This document shows, in pieces, positions 12,876-22,204 of a stretch of 64,000 nucleotides of DNA. The stretch comes from [Pasteurella] mairii (GTDB taxonomy: Bacteria; Pseudomonadota; Gammaproteobacteria; Enterobacterales; Pasteurellaceae). Within the stretch, counting starts at the first letter, position 1, and every line of letters begins with the position of its first letter. The notes beneath the pieces are model-generated. The model was given only the letters and a program-made list of their open reading frames with translations, was not told where the DNA came from and ran no database searches. A program made the position numbers and the translations under genes. The stretch is from positions 2,127,605-2,191,604 of the forward strand of contig UGSS01000002.1 in assembly GCA_900454475.1 (NCBI GenBank), written 5' to 3'.

Positions 12876-13036
12876 ACCTATTTCCTGTTAAAATAAGAGA
12901 ATCGTCGATTATTCTATGAGATTTTGTTTTTGTCTATTAATTCTAAAGTTAAAATAACTATTTAATCATCACAAAGATATGCTATTGTATCAAAATAAAG
13001 AGATTTACATGAAACCATAAACACAGAGGTAAAATG

Positions 13037-13990
13037 ATGACTACACAATTAGAAACATTACGCAATATGACTGTCGTGGTAGCAGATACTGGCGACATTG
13101 AAGCAATCAAAAAATATCAACCACAAGACGCGACCACCAACCCGTCTTTAATTCTTAGCGCGTCTGCCTTACCTCAGTACATCCCGCTTATAGACGACGC
13201 TGTGGCTTACGCGAAAAGCAAAAGCGCGGATAAAGCGCAACAATTAATCGACGCTGAAGACAAATTGGCAGTCAATATCGGTTTAGAAATTCTCAAAATC
13301 GTTCCAGGACGCATTTCTACCGAAGTAGATGCGCGCCTTTCTTATGACACACAAGCTACCGTTGAAAAAGCACGTAAACTTATTGCGCTTTACAACGAAG
13401 CGGGTATCAGCAATGATCGCATCTTAATTAAAATCGCCTCCACATGGCAAGGTATTCGCGCAGCAGAAATTCTTGAAAAAGAAGGCATTAACTGTAACTT
13501 AACCCTCTTATTCTCCGAAGCGCAAGCTCGTGCTTGTGCGGAAGCAGGTGTCTATTTAATCTCTCCATTTGTGGGACGTATTCTTGACTGGTACAAAGCC
13601 AATAGCGATAAAAAAGAATACGCACCGGCAGAAGATCCGGGCGTCATTTCTGTGACCAAAATTTACAACTACTACAAACAATACGGTTATAACACTGTTG
13701 TCATGGGCGCAAGTTTCCGTAACGTCGGCGAAATCACAGAACTTGCCGGCTGCGACCGTTTAACCATTGCACCAGCGTTATTGAAAGAATTACAAGAAAA
13801 TACCACCGCACTTGAGCGTAAATTAAGCTACAACGGTGAAATCAAAGCAAAACCGCAGCCATTAACTGAAGCAGAATTCTACTGGCAACACAACAGCGAT
13901 CCAATGGCAGTCGAAAAACTGGCTGATGGTATTCGTAAATTTGCGGTTGACCAAGAAAAATTAGAAGCGATGTTATCGGCAAAACTCTAA
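13037..13990 (+). CDS. tal: Transaldolase
   Basis: A pentose-phosphate pathway enzyme moving a dihydroxyacetone unit between sedoheptulose-7-phosphate and glyceraldehyde-3-phosphate. The Schiff-base lysine lies in [11 protein letters not shown]. Two ATGs are adjacent (13034 and 13037). Starting at the second gives 317 residues and places this lysine at position 132, as in E. coli TalB, so I prefer it; AGAGGT lies just upstream. Other family motifs: [35 protein letters not shown]. It stands alone, divergent from tag, and is followed by a terminator. Confidence 0.97.
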   Translation: MTTQLETLRNMTVVVADTGDIEAIKKYQPQDATTNPSLILSASALPQYIPLIDDAVAYAKSKSADKAQQLIDAEDKLAVNIGLEILKIVPGRISTEVDARLSYDTQATVEKARKLIALYNEAGISNDRILIKIASTWQGIRAAEILEKEGINCNLTLLFSEAQARACAEAGVYLISPFVGRILDWYKANSDKKEYAPAEDPGVISVTKIYNYYKQYGYNTVVMGASFRNVGEITELAGCDRLTIAPALLKELQENTTALERKLSYNGEIKAKPQPLTEAEFYWQHNSDPMAVEKLADGIRKFAVDQEKLEAMLSAKL

Positions 13991-14009
13991 TTTTGATATT
14001 TTATATATG

Positions 14010-14034
14010 GGGTGGACATGATCCGCCCTTTTTT
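14010..14034 (+). terminator. Rho-independent terminator of tal
   Basis: Arms GGGTGGA and TCCGCCC (one G-T pair) around the loop CATGA, followed by six T's, 19 bases after the tal stop. Confidence 0.85.
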
Positions 14035-14139
14035 GTCGCCTATTTTTCCACTCATCACTGCCGAGCGAAATGATTGAGAAATACTTGCTTAAACAATAAA
14101 AAAATACCAACGAAATCAAATTATTACAAATAAACATAC

Positions 14140-14808
14140 TCACACTTCCCTCATTTTTAATCGTTGATACAACATCCGGATTTCACCCTCACTTAATTGA
14201 CGATATTCACCACAGGCAAGATCCCCCAAGGTAAAACCCGCCACCTGATAACGCACCAAACGCAAAGTTGGAAAACCAATATGCGCCGTCATCCGCCGCA
14301 CCTGCCGGTTTCGCCCCTCCGTGATTTTCAACTCCAACCACGAGGTCGGAATCGTCTTTCGCTCCCGAATTGGCGGAATCCGTTCCCACAAATTCGGCGC
14401 TGAAATCAACCGCACTTTTGCCGGCAACGTCCGCCCGTCTTTCAACTCAACACCAAAACGCAACAAATCTAACGCCTCTTCCGTTGGCACACCCTCGACT
14501 TGCACCCAATACATTTTCTCCGTTTTAAATTTTGGTTCTGCCAAACGGTGTTGCAACTCACCGTTATTGGTCAACAATACCAACCCCTCACTATCCCGAT
14601 CCAAACGCCCGGCTGGATAAATATTTGGTAACCCAATAAACTCCTTCAACGTCCGCCGCCCGTCTTCATCCGTAAACTGCGTCAACACATCAAAAGGCTT
14701 ATTAAACAACACCACTTGCGTCTTCGCCAAAGGCAAAGTTTCCCCATTTTTCCGCACAGATTTCGTGTAAAAATGCGTTTTTTGTGAAAGTGATTTTCTG
14801 AATTTCAT
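14140..14808 (-). CDS. rluE: 23S rRNA pseudouridine synthase RluE
   Basis: A 222-residue RsuA-family pseudouridine synthase without an N-terminal S4 domain. That fits RluE, which in E. coli makes pseudouridine 2457 in 23S rRNA. The catalytic aspartate is Asp70 in [18 protein letters not shown]. Other family motifs are [19 protein letters not shown] at residues 32-50 and [20 protein letters not shown] near 190. Residues 1-30 form a basic, poorly conserved leader. An uptake signal lies inside at 14409-14417. Convergent with tal. Confidence 0.9.
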   Translation of the reverse strand: MKFRKSLSQKTHFYTKSVRKNGETLPLAKTQVVLFNKPFDVLTQFTDEDGRRTLKEFIGLPNIYPAGRLDRDSEGLVLLTNNGELQHRLAEPKFKTEKMYWVQVEGVPTEEALDLLRFGVELKDGRTLPAKVRLISAPNLWERIPPIRERKTIPTSWLELKITEGRNRQVRRMTAHIGFPTLRLVRYQVAGFTLGDLACGEYRQLSEGEIRMLYQRLKMREV

Positions 14809-15118
14809 TGAACATTTCGCATAGGATTATCATCATAGAAATATATTAGCACAAAGAGACAAGTTATCTGCAACAGAATTGTGATGCATAAAAAATGCGA
14901 TCAAACTGACCGCACTTTGGAAAATAAAAAGAGAGTTATTTACTTTTTTGCATCAACAACCACTATCTTTGCTACGAAAAAGTAATGGTTTAGTGTTTTG
15001 CTTTCTCAAATCATAAGGTATTGCATTCTGATCATTTTTGTTCAATTCAATAATCACAAATTTACCCGATTTTATAGAGGAATAGGCTATATTCTAAATA
15101 TAGCCTATCAAACAAATA
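14809..15118. other. 310-base gap between rluE and the erythronate/threonate operon
   Basis: It holds the upstream region of rluE, one uptake signal (14909-14917) and the hairpin at 15082-15108. I see no convincing open frame or RNA gene in the rest, which is A+T-rich. Confidence 0.5.
15082..15108 (-). terminator. Hairpin after the gntP-family gene, possible operon terminator
   Basis: Perfect 11-bp arms ATAGGCTATAT and ATATAGCCTAT around a five-base loop, 10 bases past the transporter stop. The downstream sequence on the minus strand lacks a strong T-run, so termination would be weak or it may act as a 3' stabiliser. Confidence 0.5.
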
Positions 15119-16588
15119 TTATTTAATATTTTTATTTTGTACTTTGATGTATAGTGCGATAGCAATCATGACTGCAACAGGAAAAAGCAGGTCTGCCACG
15201 GAACCATCATTTCCCCATACAAGATTGGCTAAAATAACGCTAATCCCCCCAATCCCCCAAGCAATTGTTGTCGGAACAGACCAAACAATCATTTGTTTTT
15301 TCACGTCACTTATCCCCATCATTCTATTAACAACCCAAAATAAGCTATCATTAAAATAACCAAAGAACAGCGATCCCATTGTTGCAGCCTGTGCAGCAAG
15401 TAACATATTCACACCAGGAATTTGAGCAAGAATAGGCGCGGAAATAGAAGCAGCAGTCACCATTGCAACAGTACCTGAACCTTGAATAAATCTCACTAAT
15501 GTCGAAACAATAAATGGAATTAAAATTGGTGAGATTGGCAAGTTTGCAATTTGTTCAGCAAGCTGCGCTCCTGCTCCACTGTCTCTTAACACGGAACCTA
15601 ATGCGCCACCAGCACCTGTGACCAACAAAATAATACCTGCGGTTTTTACGCCTTCTTCTAAGTGAAGTGCGGTTGTATTTTTGTCTATTTTTGGTAATAG
15701 CGTATATACGGAAATAAGTACACTAATCGCTAATGCGATAATAGGGTTTCCAATAAATGCGAATACTTGGTAGCTACTTAATTCCGTTATGGTGGCATCA
15801 TTTTTAGCGACTAAATCAAAAATGGCTTTAATAAAAATCAGGATAATCGGTAACACTATTGGCAATAGTGACAAACCTAAACTCGGTAATGCTTTTTTCT
15901 CCCGACTTTCAATATAATCGTCGTATTTTTTCTTAAGTTCTTCCTCTGTAAACACCTCTTGATTAAATTCAGGATATTTTTTATCAAGCCATTTGGCATA
16001 AAGCACAATCCCAATAACAGGTAATACTGCCATTGCCATACCGGTTAATAACATCATACCAATATCAACATTAAACAATCCGGCAACACCCAAGGGACCT
16101 GGTGTTGGTGGAACAGTATGATGTGTTACAACTAAACCGCCAGCCAATGCCACGCCTAATGTTAAGAGAGAACGTTTACCATTTTTTGCAAGTGCTTTTG
16201 CAACCGGGTAAAGAATAACAAATGCAGAATCAACAAAAATCGGGATACTCACCACATAACCGGTTATCGCTAATGCCCATTCTTCTTTTTTCTTCCCTAA
16301 CATTTTAATAAAACTGTATGCCATTTTCTCTGCCGCACCGGAAACCTCCAACACACTGCCCATCATGACGCCAAGTCCTATCACGATACCGATACTGCCT
16401 AAGGTTCCGCCAAACCCTTTTGAAATTGCGCCTAGCGTTTCAGTAACAGACATTCCTCCAATCAATCCAGCAATTGCAGAAGCGATTAATATTGCAATAA
16501 ATGCGTGAACTCGAGTTTTCAAGACCAAAAAAACTAAGATAAATACCGCGATAATTAATCCGATAATTGGGATCGGTAATCCAAACAT
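15119..16588 (-). CDS. GntP-family sugar-acid permease, probable four-carbon acid-sugar transporter
   Basis: A 489-residue inner-membrane protein with about 12 hydrophobic segments and the GntP-family look (GLGVMMGSVLEVSGAAEKMA, HHTVPPTPGPLGVAGLFNVD, LRDSGAGAQLAEQI, FIQGSGTVAMVTAASISAPI). GntP members import gluconate and related aldonates by proton symport. It is the last gene of the ltnD-otnK-otnC-otnI-denD operon (10 bases after denD). That makes uptake of D-erythronate, L-threonate or similar acids the likely job. The substrate is inferred from neighbours only. An internal uptake signal lies near 15667. Confidence 0.85.
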   Translation of the reverse strand: MFGLPIPIIGLIIAVFILVFLVLKTRVHAFIAILIASAIAGLIGGMSVTETLGAISKGFGGTLGSIGIVIGLGVMMGSVLEVSGAAEKMAYSFIKMLGKKKEEWALAITGYVVSIPIFVDSAFVILYPVAKALAKNGKRSLLTLGVALAGGLVVTHHTVPPTPGPLGVAGLFNVDIGMMLLTGMAMAVLPVIGIVLYAKWLDKKYPEFNQEVFTEEELKKKYDDYIESREKKALPSLGLSLLPIVLPIILIFIKAIFDLVAKNDATITELSSYQVFAFIGNPIIALAISVLISVYTLLPKIDKNTTALHLEEGVKTAGIILLVTGAGGALGSVLRDSGAGAQLAEQIANLPISPILIPFIVSTLVRFIQGSGTVAMVTAASISAPILAQIPGVNMLLAAQAATMGSLFFGYFNDSLFWVVNRMMGISDVKKQMIVWSVPTTIAWGIGGISVILANLVWGNDGSVADLLFPVAVMIAIALYIKVQNKNIK

Positions 16589-16598
16589 TCCTTACTCC

Positions 16599-17546
16599 TT
16601 ACATATCATGTTGAATAAATTGTTGAATTACTTGATTGAAATTTTCATCTACAGAAAAACCGAGTTTCAAAGATAATGTGTTGTCAATTTCTGCCGGCCA
16701 GCTGGCAACAATATTATTAATATTTTCATCAAACTCTGTTTTTACATAAGATAAAATTTGTTCACCTTTGATAACTGCCAAATCGGAAAGCATTTGCGCT
16801 ACACTGACACTAAATCCTGGTAAATTAATGACATGCCAACTACGTAATGGTAAAGATGGCAATGAAAGTGCATGAATAAAATTATTGATGACCGTATTTG
16901 GGCTAGATAGCCATAAACGGAGCTCTGTTGATACCGGACATACTGCATTTTCACCATGTAACGGTTCTCGGATAATACTACTTACGAAAGAAGATGCCGC
17001 TTTATTTGGCTTACCTGGACGCACACAAATTGTTGGTAAACGAAGTACAATTCCATCTACAAAACCTTTACGAGAATAATCATTAATCAACAATTCGCAC
17101 ATCGCTTTCTGACTACCATAAGTCGATTGAGGTGTCACAGCTGTATTATCTAAAATCAAATCTGGTAAAGCGCCACCAAATACCGCGAGCGAACTAGAAA
17201 AAATAAAACGAATACGAGGGTTTTGTTGGCGACAAGCCTCTAACAAGTTACGGGTCGCTAAAAAATTAATTTCATAACCTAGGTCAGGATCTTGTTCAGC
17301 ATGACTACTTACAATAGCTGCTAAATGAAAAACTGCATCAGTTTGAGAAGTGATAATATTTTTCAGCCCGTTAGAATCGCGTAAATCCATTTCAACACAA
17401 CGAACACGGGAATCATTATTTGGTGCGATTGGCTTTATCACATCAACCAATACCAATTCTTCAATGTTGACGTCAGATCGATTTAGTAGCGTTTTAGCCA
17501 AACGCTGTCCCAAAAAGCCTTGACCTCCAGTAATTACAATTTTCAT
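16599..17546 (-). CDS. denD: D-erythronate dehydrogenase
   Basis: A 315-residue short-chain/epimerase-type NAD enzyme. It has the N-terminal nucleotide-binding GGQGFLGQRL, an FSSSLAVFGG segment and a YxxxK catalytic pair in STYGSQKAMCE. In the characterised Haemophilus pathway DenD oxidises D-erythronate to 2-oxo-tetronate. A longer frame exists to 17591, but the start at MKIVITGGQG (17546), preceded by GGAGAAAG, matches the family. It follows otnI after a 134-base gap with an uptake signal at 17659-17667, and sits 10 bases before the permease gene. Identity as DenD rests on family plus context. Confidence 0.85.
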   Translation of the reverse strand: MKIVITGGQGFLGQRLAKTLLNRSDVNIEELVLVDVIKPIAPNNDSRVRCVEMDLRDSNGLKNIITSQTDAVFHLAAIVSSHAEQDPDLGYEINFLATRNLLEACRQQNPRIRFIFSSSLAVFGGALPDLILDNTAVTPQSTYGSQKAMCELLINDYSRKGFVDGIVLRLPTICVRPGKPNKAASSFVSSIIREPLHGENAVCPVSTELRLWLSSPNTVINNFIHALSLPSLPLRSWHVINLPGFSVSVAQMLSDLAVIKGEQILSYVKTEFDENINNIVASWPAEIDNTLSLKLGFSVDENFNQVIQQFIQHDM

Positions 17547-17680
17547 ACTTTCTCCTTTGGATAGTCCATACTGGTGTTTTTTTATGCACATTTGATAATT
17601 TCAAAGATGAGAAAACCCCTACCTGATAAAAATCAAGTATTTCCTTAATTGAATGTCAAAGTGCGGTTAAAATTTAAGAA

Positions 17681-18457
17681 TTATTTATATTTTTTAAACC
17701 ACTCTAACCCGGCGGTGGTTTCCCCTCTCGGCTTGTATTCACATCCGATATATCCCTCATAGCCCATGGCATCAAGTTTATCGAAAAGATATTGGTAGTT
17801 AATTTCACCCTCATCAGGTTCATGACGATCTGGAACAGAGGCGATTTGGATATGTGCAAAACGTCCGTCTAATTTATCGGTAAGGCGAGATAAATTACCG
17901 TCCACATTTTGTGCATGGAAATAATCCAGTTGTACAAAAACATTATCTCTGTCAACCAATTCCACGATTTCTAACGTATCAAATTGGCTTTTTAACAGAT
18001 AATTCAGTTTGACTTCTGGACTTAAGGCTTCCAACAAAATCTTAATTCCATGTGGTTTAAATCTTTCTGCGGCATAACGGATATTGCTCACAAAGGTTTG
18101 TTTATAGGCTTCACGATCAGCACCTTCTGGTACAACTGCTGCCATAATGTGGACATTGGGGCAACCTAAGGCGAGCGCATATTCAAGCGCGGTATCAATA
18201 TCCCGATGGCTATCTGCTTCTCGCCCAGGAATGGCGGACACGCCCCATTCTCCTTTAGCAACATCTCCAGCAGCAGTATTAAACAACACTTGTTTTAAAC
18301 CAAATTGATCCAATTTCGCTTTCAATTCAGCTGCTGGATAATCATAAGGCCAAAGATATTCGACATATTTAAATCCTGCCTTAGCCGCAGCTTCAAAGCG
18401 ATCTAAGAAAGGGACTTCGTTAAACATCATAGTGAGGTTGGCTGCAAATTTTGGCAT
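17681..18457 (-). CDS. otnI: 2-oxo-tetronate isomerase
   Basis: A 258-residue xylose-isomerase-like TIM barrel of the hydroxypyruvate isomerase family. Metal-binding acidic residues are recognisable in [20 protein letters not shown] and [11 protein letters not shown]. In the four-carbon acid-sugar pathway OtnI converts 2-oxo-tetronate to 3-oxo-tetronate. It starts 2 bases after the otnC stop, so it is probably translationally coupled. Older annotation would call this hydroxypyruvate isomerase; the operon argues for OtnI. Confidence 0.86.
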   Translation of the reverse strand: MPKFAANLTMMFNEVPFLDRFEAAAKAGFKYVEYLWPYDYPAAELKAKLDQFGLKQVLFNTAAGDVAKGEWGVSAIPGREADSHRDIDTALEYALALGCPNVHIMAAVVPEGADREAYKQTFVSNIRYAAERFKPHGIKILLEALSPEVKLNYLLKSQFDTLEIVELVDRDNVFVQLDYFHAQNVDGNLSRLTDKLDGRFAHIQIASVPDRHEPDEGEINYQYLFDKLDAMGYEGYIGCEYKPRGETTAGLEWFKKYK

Positions 18458-18459
18458 GA

Positions 18460-19092
18460 TTATTTTCCTCTATGTTCAAGATCTTTCACTTCCGCCTCCG
18501 TTAAATAACGGATTTTTTGTCCTTGCAAAGTAAAGTACAATTTTGCGGTTTCTTCCAATTCTTCCGTATTATCTACGGCGTCCACTAAACTTGTGCCGGT
18601 GACCACAACGCCATGATTAGCAAGTAAAAAGGCTTTTGCGGTTAGCGCTCGCTCGCTTAATTCTCGCGCAATATTCGGATCGCCCGGACGATAATAAGGA
18701 ACGACCTGTAATTTTCCGACGCGCATTACGTAATAAGGCGTAAACGCTTTCATGGCATTTTCCGGATCCAATCCGTCCAAGCAAGAAAGTGCGGTTAAAT
18801 AAGTCGAGTGCAAATGCACCACTGCCTGACAACTCGGATCTTTTTTATACAACTCAAGGTGAAATACAAACTCTTTTGACGGTTTGTCGCCAGATAATAA
18901 ATTCCCTTGCATATCTAAAACGGACAGGCGCTCTGCTTCCAATCTACCGAGCGAAGATCCGGTTGGCGTGACTAAAATACGCTTATCATCTAAACGTACC
19001 GATAAATTACCTGCCCCGCCCACGCTATAACCGCGTTCATAAAACGATCGCGCTAAATTCACTAATTGCGCTTTTTGTTCTTGTTCTGTCAT
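18460..19092 (-). CDS. otnC: 3-oxo-tetronate 4-phosphate decarboxylase
   Basis: A 210-residue class II aldolase/adducin-type protein. The zinc site is visible as His-x-His in [13 protein letters not shown] and a third His in [11 protein letters not shown]. The phosphate-binding loops [10 protein letters not shown] and [10 protein letters not shown] lie near the N-terminus. OtnC decarboxylates 3-oxo-tetronate 4-phosphate to dihydroxyacetone phosphate and CO2. It lies between otnK (12 bases) and otnI (2 bases). It resembles fuculose-phosphate aldolase in sequence; the assignment follows the complete pathway around it. Confidence 0.87.
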   Translation of the reverse strand: MTEQEQKAQLVNLARSFYERGYSVGGAGNLSVRLDDKRILVTPTGSSLGRLEAERLSVLDMQGNLLSGDKPSKEFVFHLELYKKDPSCQAVVHLHSTYLTALSCLDGLDPENAMKAFTPYYVMRVGKLQVVPYYRPGDPNIARELSERALTAKAFLLANHGVVVTGTSLVDAVDNTEELEETAKLYFTLQGQKIRYLTEAEVKDLEHRGK

Positions 19093-19104
19093 AGTTGATT
19101 CCTG

Positions 19105-20346
19105 TTACATCATCATTTGTTGTGCAAAGCTGAAAAAGTCTTCTTTGCCAAAATTACCGGATTTCAATGCCAGATAAATCGGTTCTTCTACCGCTTTAAG
19201 CCAAGGCACACCAGGTGCAATTTGTTTACCAATATGAAACCCGCTAAAACCCAGTTGTTGCACTACAATACTGGAGGTTTCCCCGCCGGCAGTGATGAAG
19301 TTGGTAAAACCCGCCGCTTTAAGTTTTACTGCCAATTGAGCAAACACTTGCTCTATTGCATGGCTAGCATTATCACCGCCAAATTGACGCTGAATTTCCT
19401 GCAATTTTTCCGGTAAAACCGTCGCATACACCATCGGCGCTAATGCGTGTTGGCTGTTTTCTTGCACCCATTGCGCCAACTGTTGCGCATAATTCGGGTT
19501 ATTCAGCGCTTCCTCCACCGCTAAAAAATAACTCGGTGCTTGGGTTTGATAAGTCTGCACTTGCTTATTGGTCATCACGGAACAAGAACCCGATAGCACC
19601 ACCGTTTTTCCTTTTGTTGGTACAAACGCATTGGAACCGGTTTTCCCACCACTTAATCGTGCCGCCATATAAGCGCCTAACCCCGAACCGCCGGTCACCA
19701 ATTTCAATTCAGATACCGCTTCCGCCAACACTGCTAATTGGCTATTATCCACCGCATCAACGACAGCATAGCGATAACCTTGTGCTTTCAATTGGGCAAA
19801 ACGTTCTTTCACGCGAACCGGACCTTGAATCACATCAGCATACGCAACCAAACCGGTTTTGCCTTGTGCTTGTGCATCCATCAAACGAATTAAATTGGCA
19901 TCTTTCATCGGCGTAATCGGATGGTTACGCATACCGGACTCATTCAACAGCACATCGCCAACAAACAAATAACCGTTAAAAATGGTCCGTCCATTGACCG
20001 GTAATGCCGGCGTAATCACCGTAAAATCTTCGCCTAACTGCGCCAATAACGCGTCAGTTACCGGTCCGATATTGCCTTGCGCGGTACTGTCAAAGGTAGA
20101 ACAATATTTAAAATAAAATTGCGTCGCTCCATTTTGTTGTAACCAATCCAAGGCGGCTAACGACTGCGTAATCGCCTCATCCACTGGATTAGATCGCGAT
20201 TTCAAACTGATCACCACTGCATCCACCGGCTCCGCCAAAGATTTGGATGGAACGCCATTCATTTGCACCGCACTTAACCCGTTTTCCACCAAGAAACTCG
20301 CAATATCACTGGCGCCGGTAAAATCGTCTGCAATTACTCCTAACAT
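19105..20346 (-). CDS. otnK: 3-oxo-tetronate kinase (four-carbon acid sugar kinase)
   Basis: A 413-residue member of the four-carbon acid-sugar kinase family (formerly DUF1537). The N-terminal substrate domain begins MLGVIADDFTGASDIASFLV, and the C-terminal nucleotide domain ends with FITAGGETSSIVVQQLGF. It phosphorylates 3-oxo-tetronate at O4. A longer frame reaches 20382, but MLGVIADDFTG at 20346, preceded by GGAGCG and lying 4 bases after the ltnD stop, is the natural start. The longer start would overlap ltnD by 32 bases. Confidence 0.9.
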   Translation of the reverse strand: MLGVIADDFTGASDIASFLVENGLSAVQMNGVPSKSLAEPVDAVVISLKSRSNPVDEAITQSLAALDWLQQNGATQFYFKYCSTFDSTAQGNIGPVTDALLAQLGEDFTVITPALPVNGRTIFNGYLFVGDVLLNESGMRNHPITPMKDANLIRLMDAQAQGKTGLVAYADVIQGPVRVKERFAQLKAQGYRYAVVDAVDNSQLAVLAEAVSELKLVTGGSGLGAYMAARLSGGKTGSNAFVPTKGKTVVLSGSCSVMTNKQVQTYQTQAPSYFLAVEEALNNPNYAQQLAQWVQENSQHALAPMVYATVLPEKLQEIQRQFGGDNASHAIEQVFAQLAVKLKAAGFTNFITAGGETSSIVVQQLGFSGFHIGKQIAPGVPWLKAVEEPIYLALKSGNFGKEDFFSFAQQMMM

Positions 20347-20350
20347 CTTG

Positions 20351-21253
20351 CTACGCTCCTTTTTTCGGTAATTCAATGCCACTAAAAATCTTAATTACCG
20401 CACTATCATCTTCTTTTCCGTAGCCCGCATTACTCGCCTCGGTAAACATAGAATAAGCGGTACTGGCAAGGTGTAATGGGAAATGCAGTGATTTCGCTGT
20501 ATCGTTCACTAAGCCTAAATCTTTAACAAAAATATCGACCATAGAAAGCGGTGTATAATCACCGTCCACCACATGCTTCATGCGATTTTCAAACATCCAA
20601 GAATTCCCTGCCGCATTGGTCACCACATCATACATCAGTGGCAACGGGATACCTGCTTTTGCCGCTAACGCCATCGCTTCCGCACCAGCCGCGATATGCA
20701 CCCCAGCAAGTAATTGATGAATAATTTTGACTGTTGCACCTAACCCAATTTCTTCACCAATGTTATATACTTTACCGGCGACTGCATCGAGTACCGGTTG
20801 TAATTTATCAAAAGTTTGTTTTGCACCAGACGCCATCACTGTCATTTCGCCAAGCGCGGCTTTCGCAGCACCGCCAGAAACTGGCGCATCTAACATAAGC
20901 AAGCCTAATTCTGTTAATTTTTGTGAAATCGCTTTCGCATCTTGTGCGGAAATGGTAGAAGAAACCATCACAGCGGTTCCCGCTTTTAATTGTTTCGCTA
21001 ACCCGTTGTCACCAAACAATACTGCATTAACTTGCAGCGCATTTACGACCAATAAAACCACTGCATCTAAATCTTGCGCAAAATTAACCGCACTTTCGCC
21101 CACGTCTTGTGCGCCAAACGCTTTTAAGGTGTTTAACGCTACCGGATTAAGATCGACTCCATAGGTTTTTAATCCCGCATTAATACAAGATTTAGCTGCC
21201 CCCATCCCCATGGCACCAAGCCCGACAACCGCAACGGAATATTGATTACCCAT
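20351..21253 (-). CDS. ltnD: L-threonate dehydrogenase
   Basis: A 300-residue beta-hydroxyacid dehydrogenase of the 3-hydroxyisobutyrate type. It shows the NAD-binding VVGLGAMGMGAA at residues 9-20, the substrate loop DAPVSGGAAKAALGEMTVMA and the catalytic lysine in GLGATVKIIHQLLAG. LtnD oxidises L-threonate to 2-oxo-tetronate. First gene of the operon, read away from the DeoR-type regulator at 21446. The 192-base gap holds a CRP-like site and operator repeats. An uptake signal lies inside, near 21090. Confidence 0.88.
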   Translation of the reverse strand: MGNQYSVAVVGLGAMGMGAAKSCINAGLKTYGVDLNPVALNTLKAFGAQDVGESAVNFAQDLDAVVLLVVNALQVNAVLFGDNGLAKQLKAGTAVMVSSTISAQDAKAISQKLTELGLLMLDAPVSGGAAKAALGEMTVMASGAKQTFDKLQPVLDAVAGKVYNIGEEIGLGATVKIIHQLLAGVHIAAGAEAMALAAKAGIPLPLMYDVVTNAAGNSWMFENRMKHVVDGDYTPLSMVDIFVKDLGLVNDTAKSLHFPLHLASTAYSMFTEASNAGYGKEDDSAVIKIFSGIELPKKGA

Positions 21254-21324
21254 AATAATTTTCTCCTAAATATAAATGAACTTATGTTATTGCGCTTTAT
21301 TCTACCGATTTCGCAATAAAAAAC

Positions 21325-21340
21325 TGCGATCAAAATCACA
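21325..21340 (-). promoter_or_regulatory. Candidate CRP site upstream of ltnD
   Basis: TGCGA-N6-TCACA, one mismatch from the consensus TGTGA-N6-TCACA, centred about 80 bases before the ltnD start. A CRP site fits a catabolic operon for a secondary carbon source. Binding is inferred. Confidence 0.6.
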
Positions 21341-21345
21341 TTTTT

Positions 21346-21381
21346 TAACATTTAATGTTAAATATTGTTAATTACAGTTAA
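21346..21381. promoter_or_regulatory. Phased TGTTAA repeats, candidate DeoR-type operator
   Basis: TGTTAA at 21356-21361, TGTTAA at 21366-21371 and AGTTAA at 21376-21381 are spaced exactly 10 bases apart, one helical turn. The first also pairs with an upstream TAACA half to make the palindrome TAACATTTAATGTTA (21346-21360). The array lies between ltnD and the DeoR gene, next to both promoters. Confidence 0.6.
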
Positions 21382-21385
21382 ATCA

Positions 21386-21414
21386 TGTGATTTTTTGGGA
21401 AAAGGATTTATAAT
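21386..21414 (+). promoter_or_regulatory. Probable promoter of the DeoR-type regulator gene
   Basis: A perfect -10 TATAAT (21409-21414) lies 17 bases after a weak -35 TGTGAT (21386-21391), and 31 bases before the ATG. The operator-like repeats end just upstream of the -35, which would allow autoregulation. Confidence 0.5.
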
Positions 21415-21445
21415 AGAACAAGAGTTAATTTGAGAGGTGTAAATC

Positions 21446-22204
21446 ATGATCCCCGTCGAGCGTCAGAAAAAATTGCTTCACTTAATCAGCCAGCACAATA
21501 TTATCAGCATTGCGGATTTGGTGGAGAAATTGGGCGTTTCTCATATGACCGTGCGGCGCGATATCCAAAAACTGGAGCATGAAGGCTTGGTTGCCTCGGT
21601 GAGCGGAGGCGTGCGGGTGTTGGAACATTTGTCTTCCGAGCCGACCCATCAAGATAAATCACAACTCTCGGTTTCACAAAAAGAAAATATCGGGTTATTT
21701 GCCAGTCAAATGATCCCAGAAAATACGACGATCTACCTTGACGCCGGTACGACAACGCTTGAAATCGCCCATCGACTTGCCGCCAGAGAAGATTTATTGG
21801 TTATCACCAATGATTTTGTGATCGCTAACTTTTTGATTACCAACGGGAAATGTGAATTAATTCACACCGGCGGGCGCGTAAACAAATCCAACTGTTCATC
21901 TGTAGGCGAGTTGGCGACACAATTATTGAAACAGCTTTCCATCGACATCGCTTTTATTTCTACGTCATCTTGGAATTTAAAAGGCTTGACCACACCGGAT
22001 GAAAACAAATTGCCGGTCAAAAAAGCGATTATCCAAGCCAGTCAGAAAAAAATCTTGGTGTCCGATTCGTCCAAATACGGTAAAAGCGCAACCTTTCATA
22101 TTTGTCCTCTCACCACATTTGATATGATCATTTGCGATAATGATCTGCTGATTAACGCACAAGATTCCATTTTGGATATGGGGATTAAATTGCAACTCGC
22201 CTAA
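21446..22204 (+). CDS. DeoR-family transcriptional regulator of the erythronate/threonate operon
   Basis: A 252-residue protein with an N-terminal DeoR winged helix (residues 3-57: MIPVERQKKLLHLISQHNII, then ADLVEKLGVSHMTVRRDIQK) and a C-terminal phosphosugar-sensing domain (about 75-235). The latter carries LDAGTTTLEIAHRL and the conserved VLVSDSSKYGKSATFHICPL. DeoR members usually repress sugar operons and release DNA on binding a phosphorylated intermediate. It is divergent from ltnD, and its stop abuts the yibQ stop with no space for a terminator. The effector is unknown; a tetronate phosphate is a guess. Confidence 0.85.
   Translation: MIPVERQKKLLHLISQHNIISIADLVEKLGVSHMTVRRDIQKLEHEGLVASVSGGVRVLEHLSSEPTHQDKSQLSVSQKENIGLFASQMIPENTTIYLDAGTTTLEIAHRLAAREDLLVITNDFVIANFLITNGKCELIHTGGRVNKSNCSSVGELATQLLKQLSIDIAFISTSSWNLKGLTTPDENKLPVKKAIIQASQKKILVSDSSKYGKSATFHICPLTTFDMIICDNDLLINAQDSILDMGIKLQLA

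Noticed and set aside
16599-17591. Longer denD start at 17591 (MCIKKHQYG...)
   Set aside because: The Rossmann motif at MKIVITGG starts at 17546 with a good ribosome binding site; the extra 15 residues have no family counterpart.
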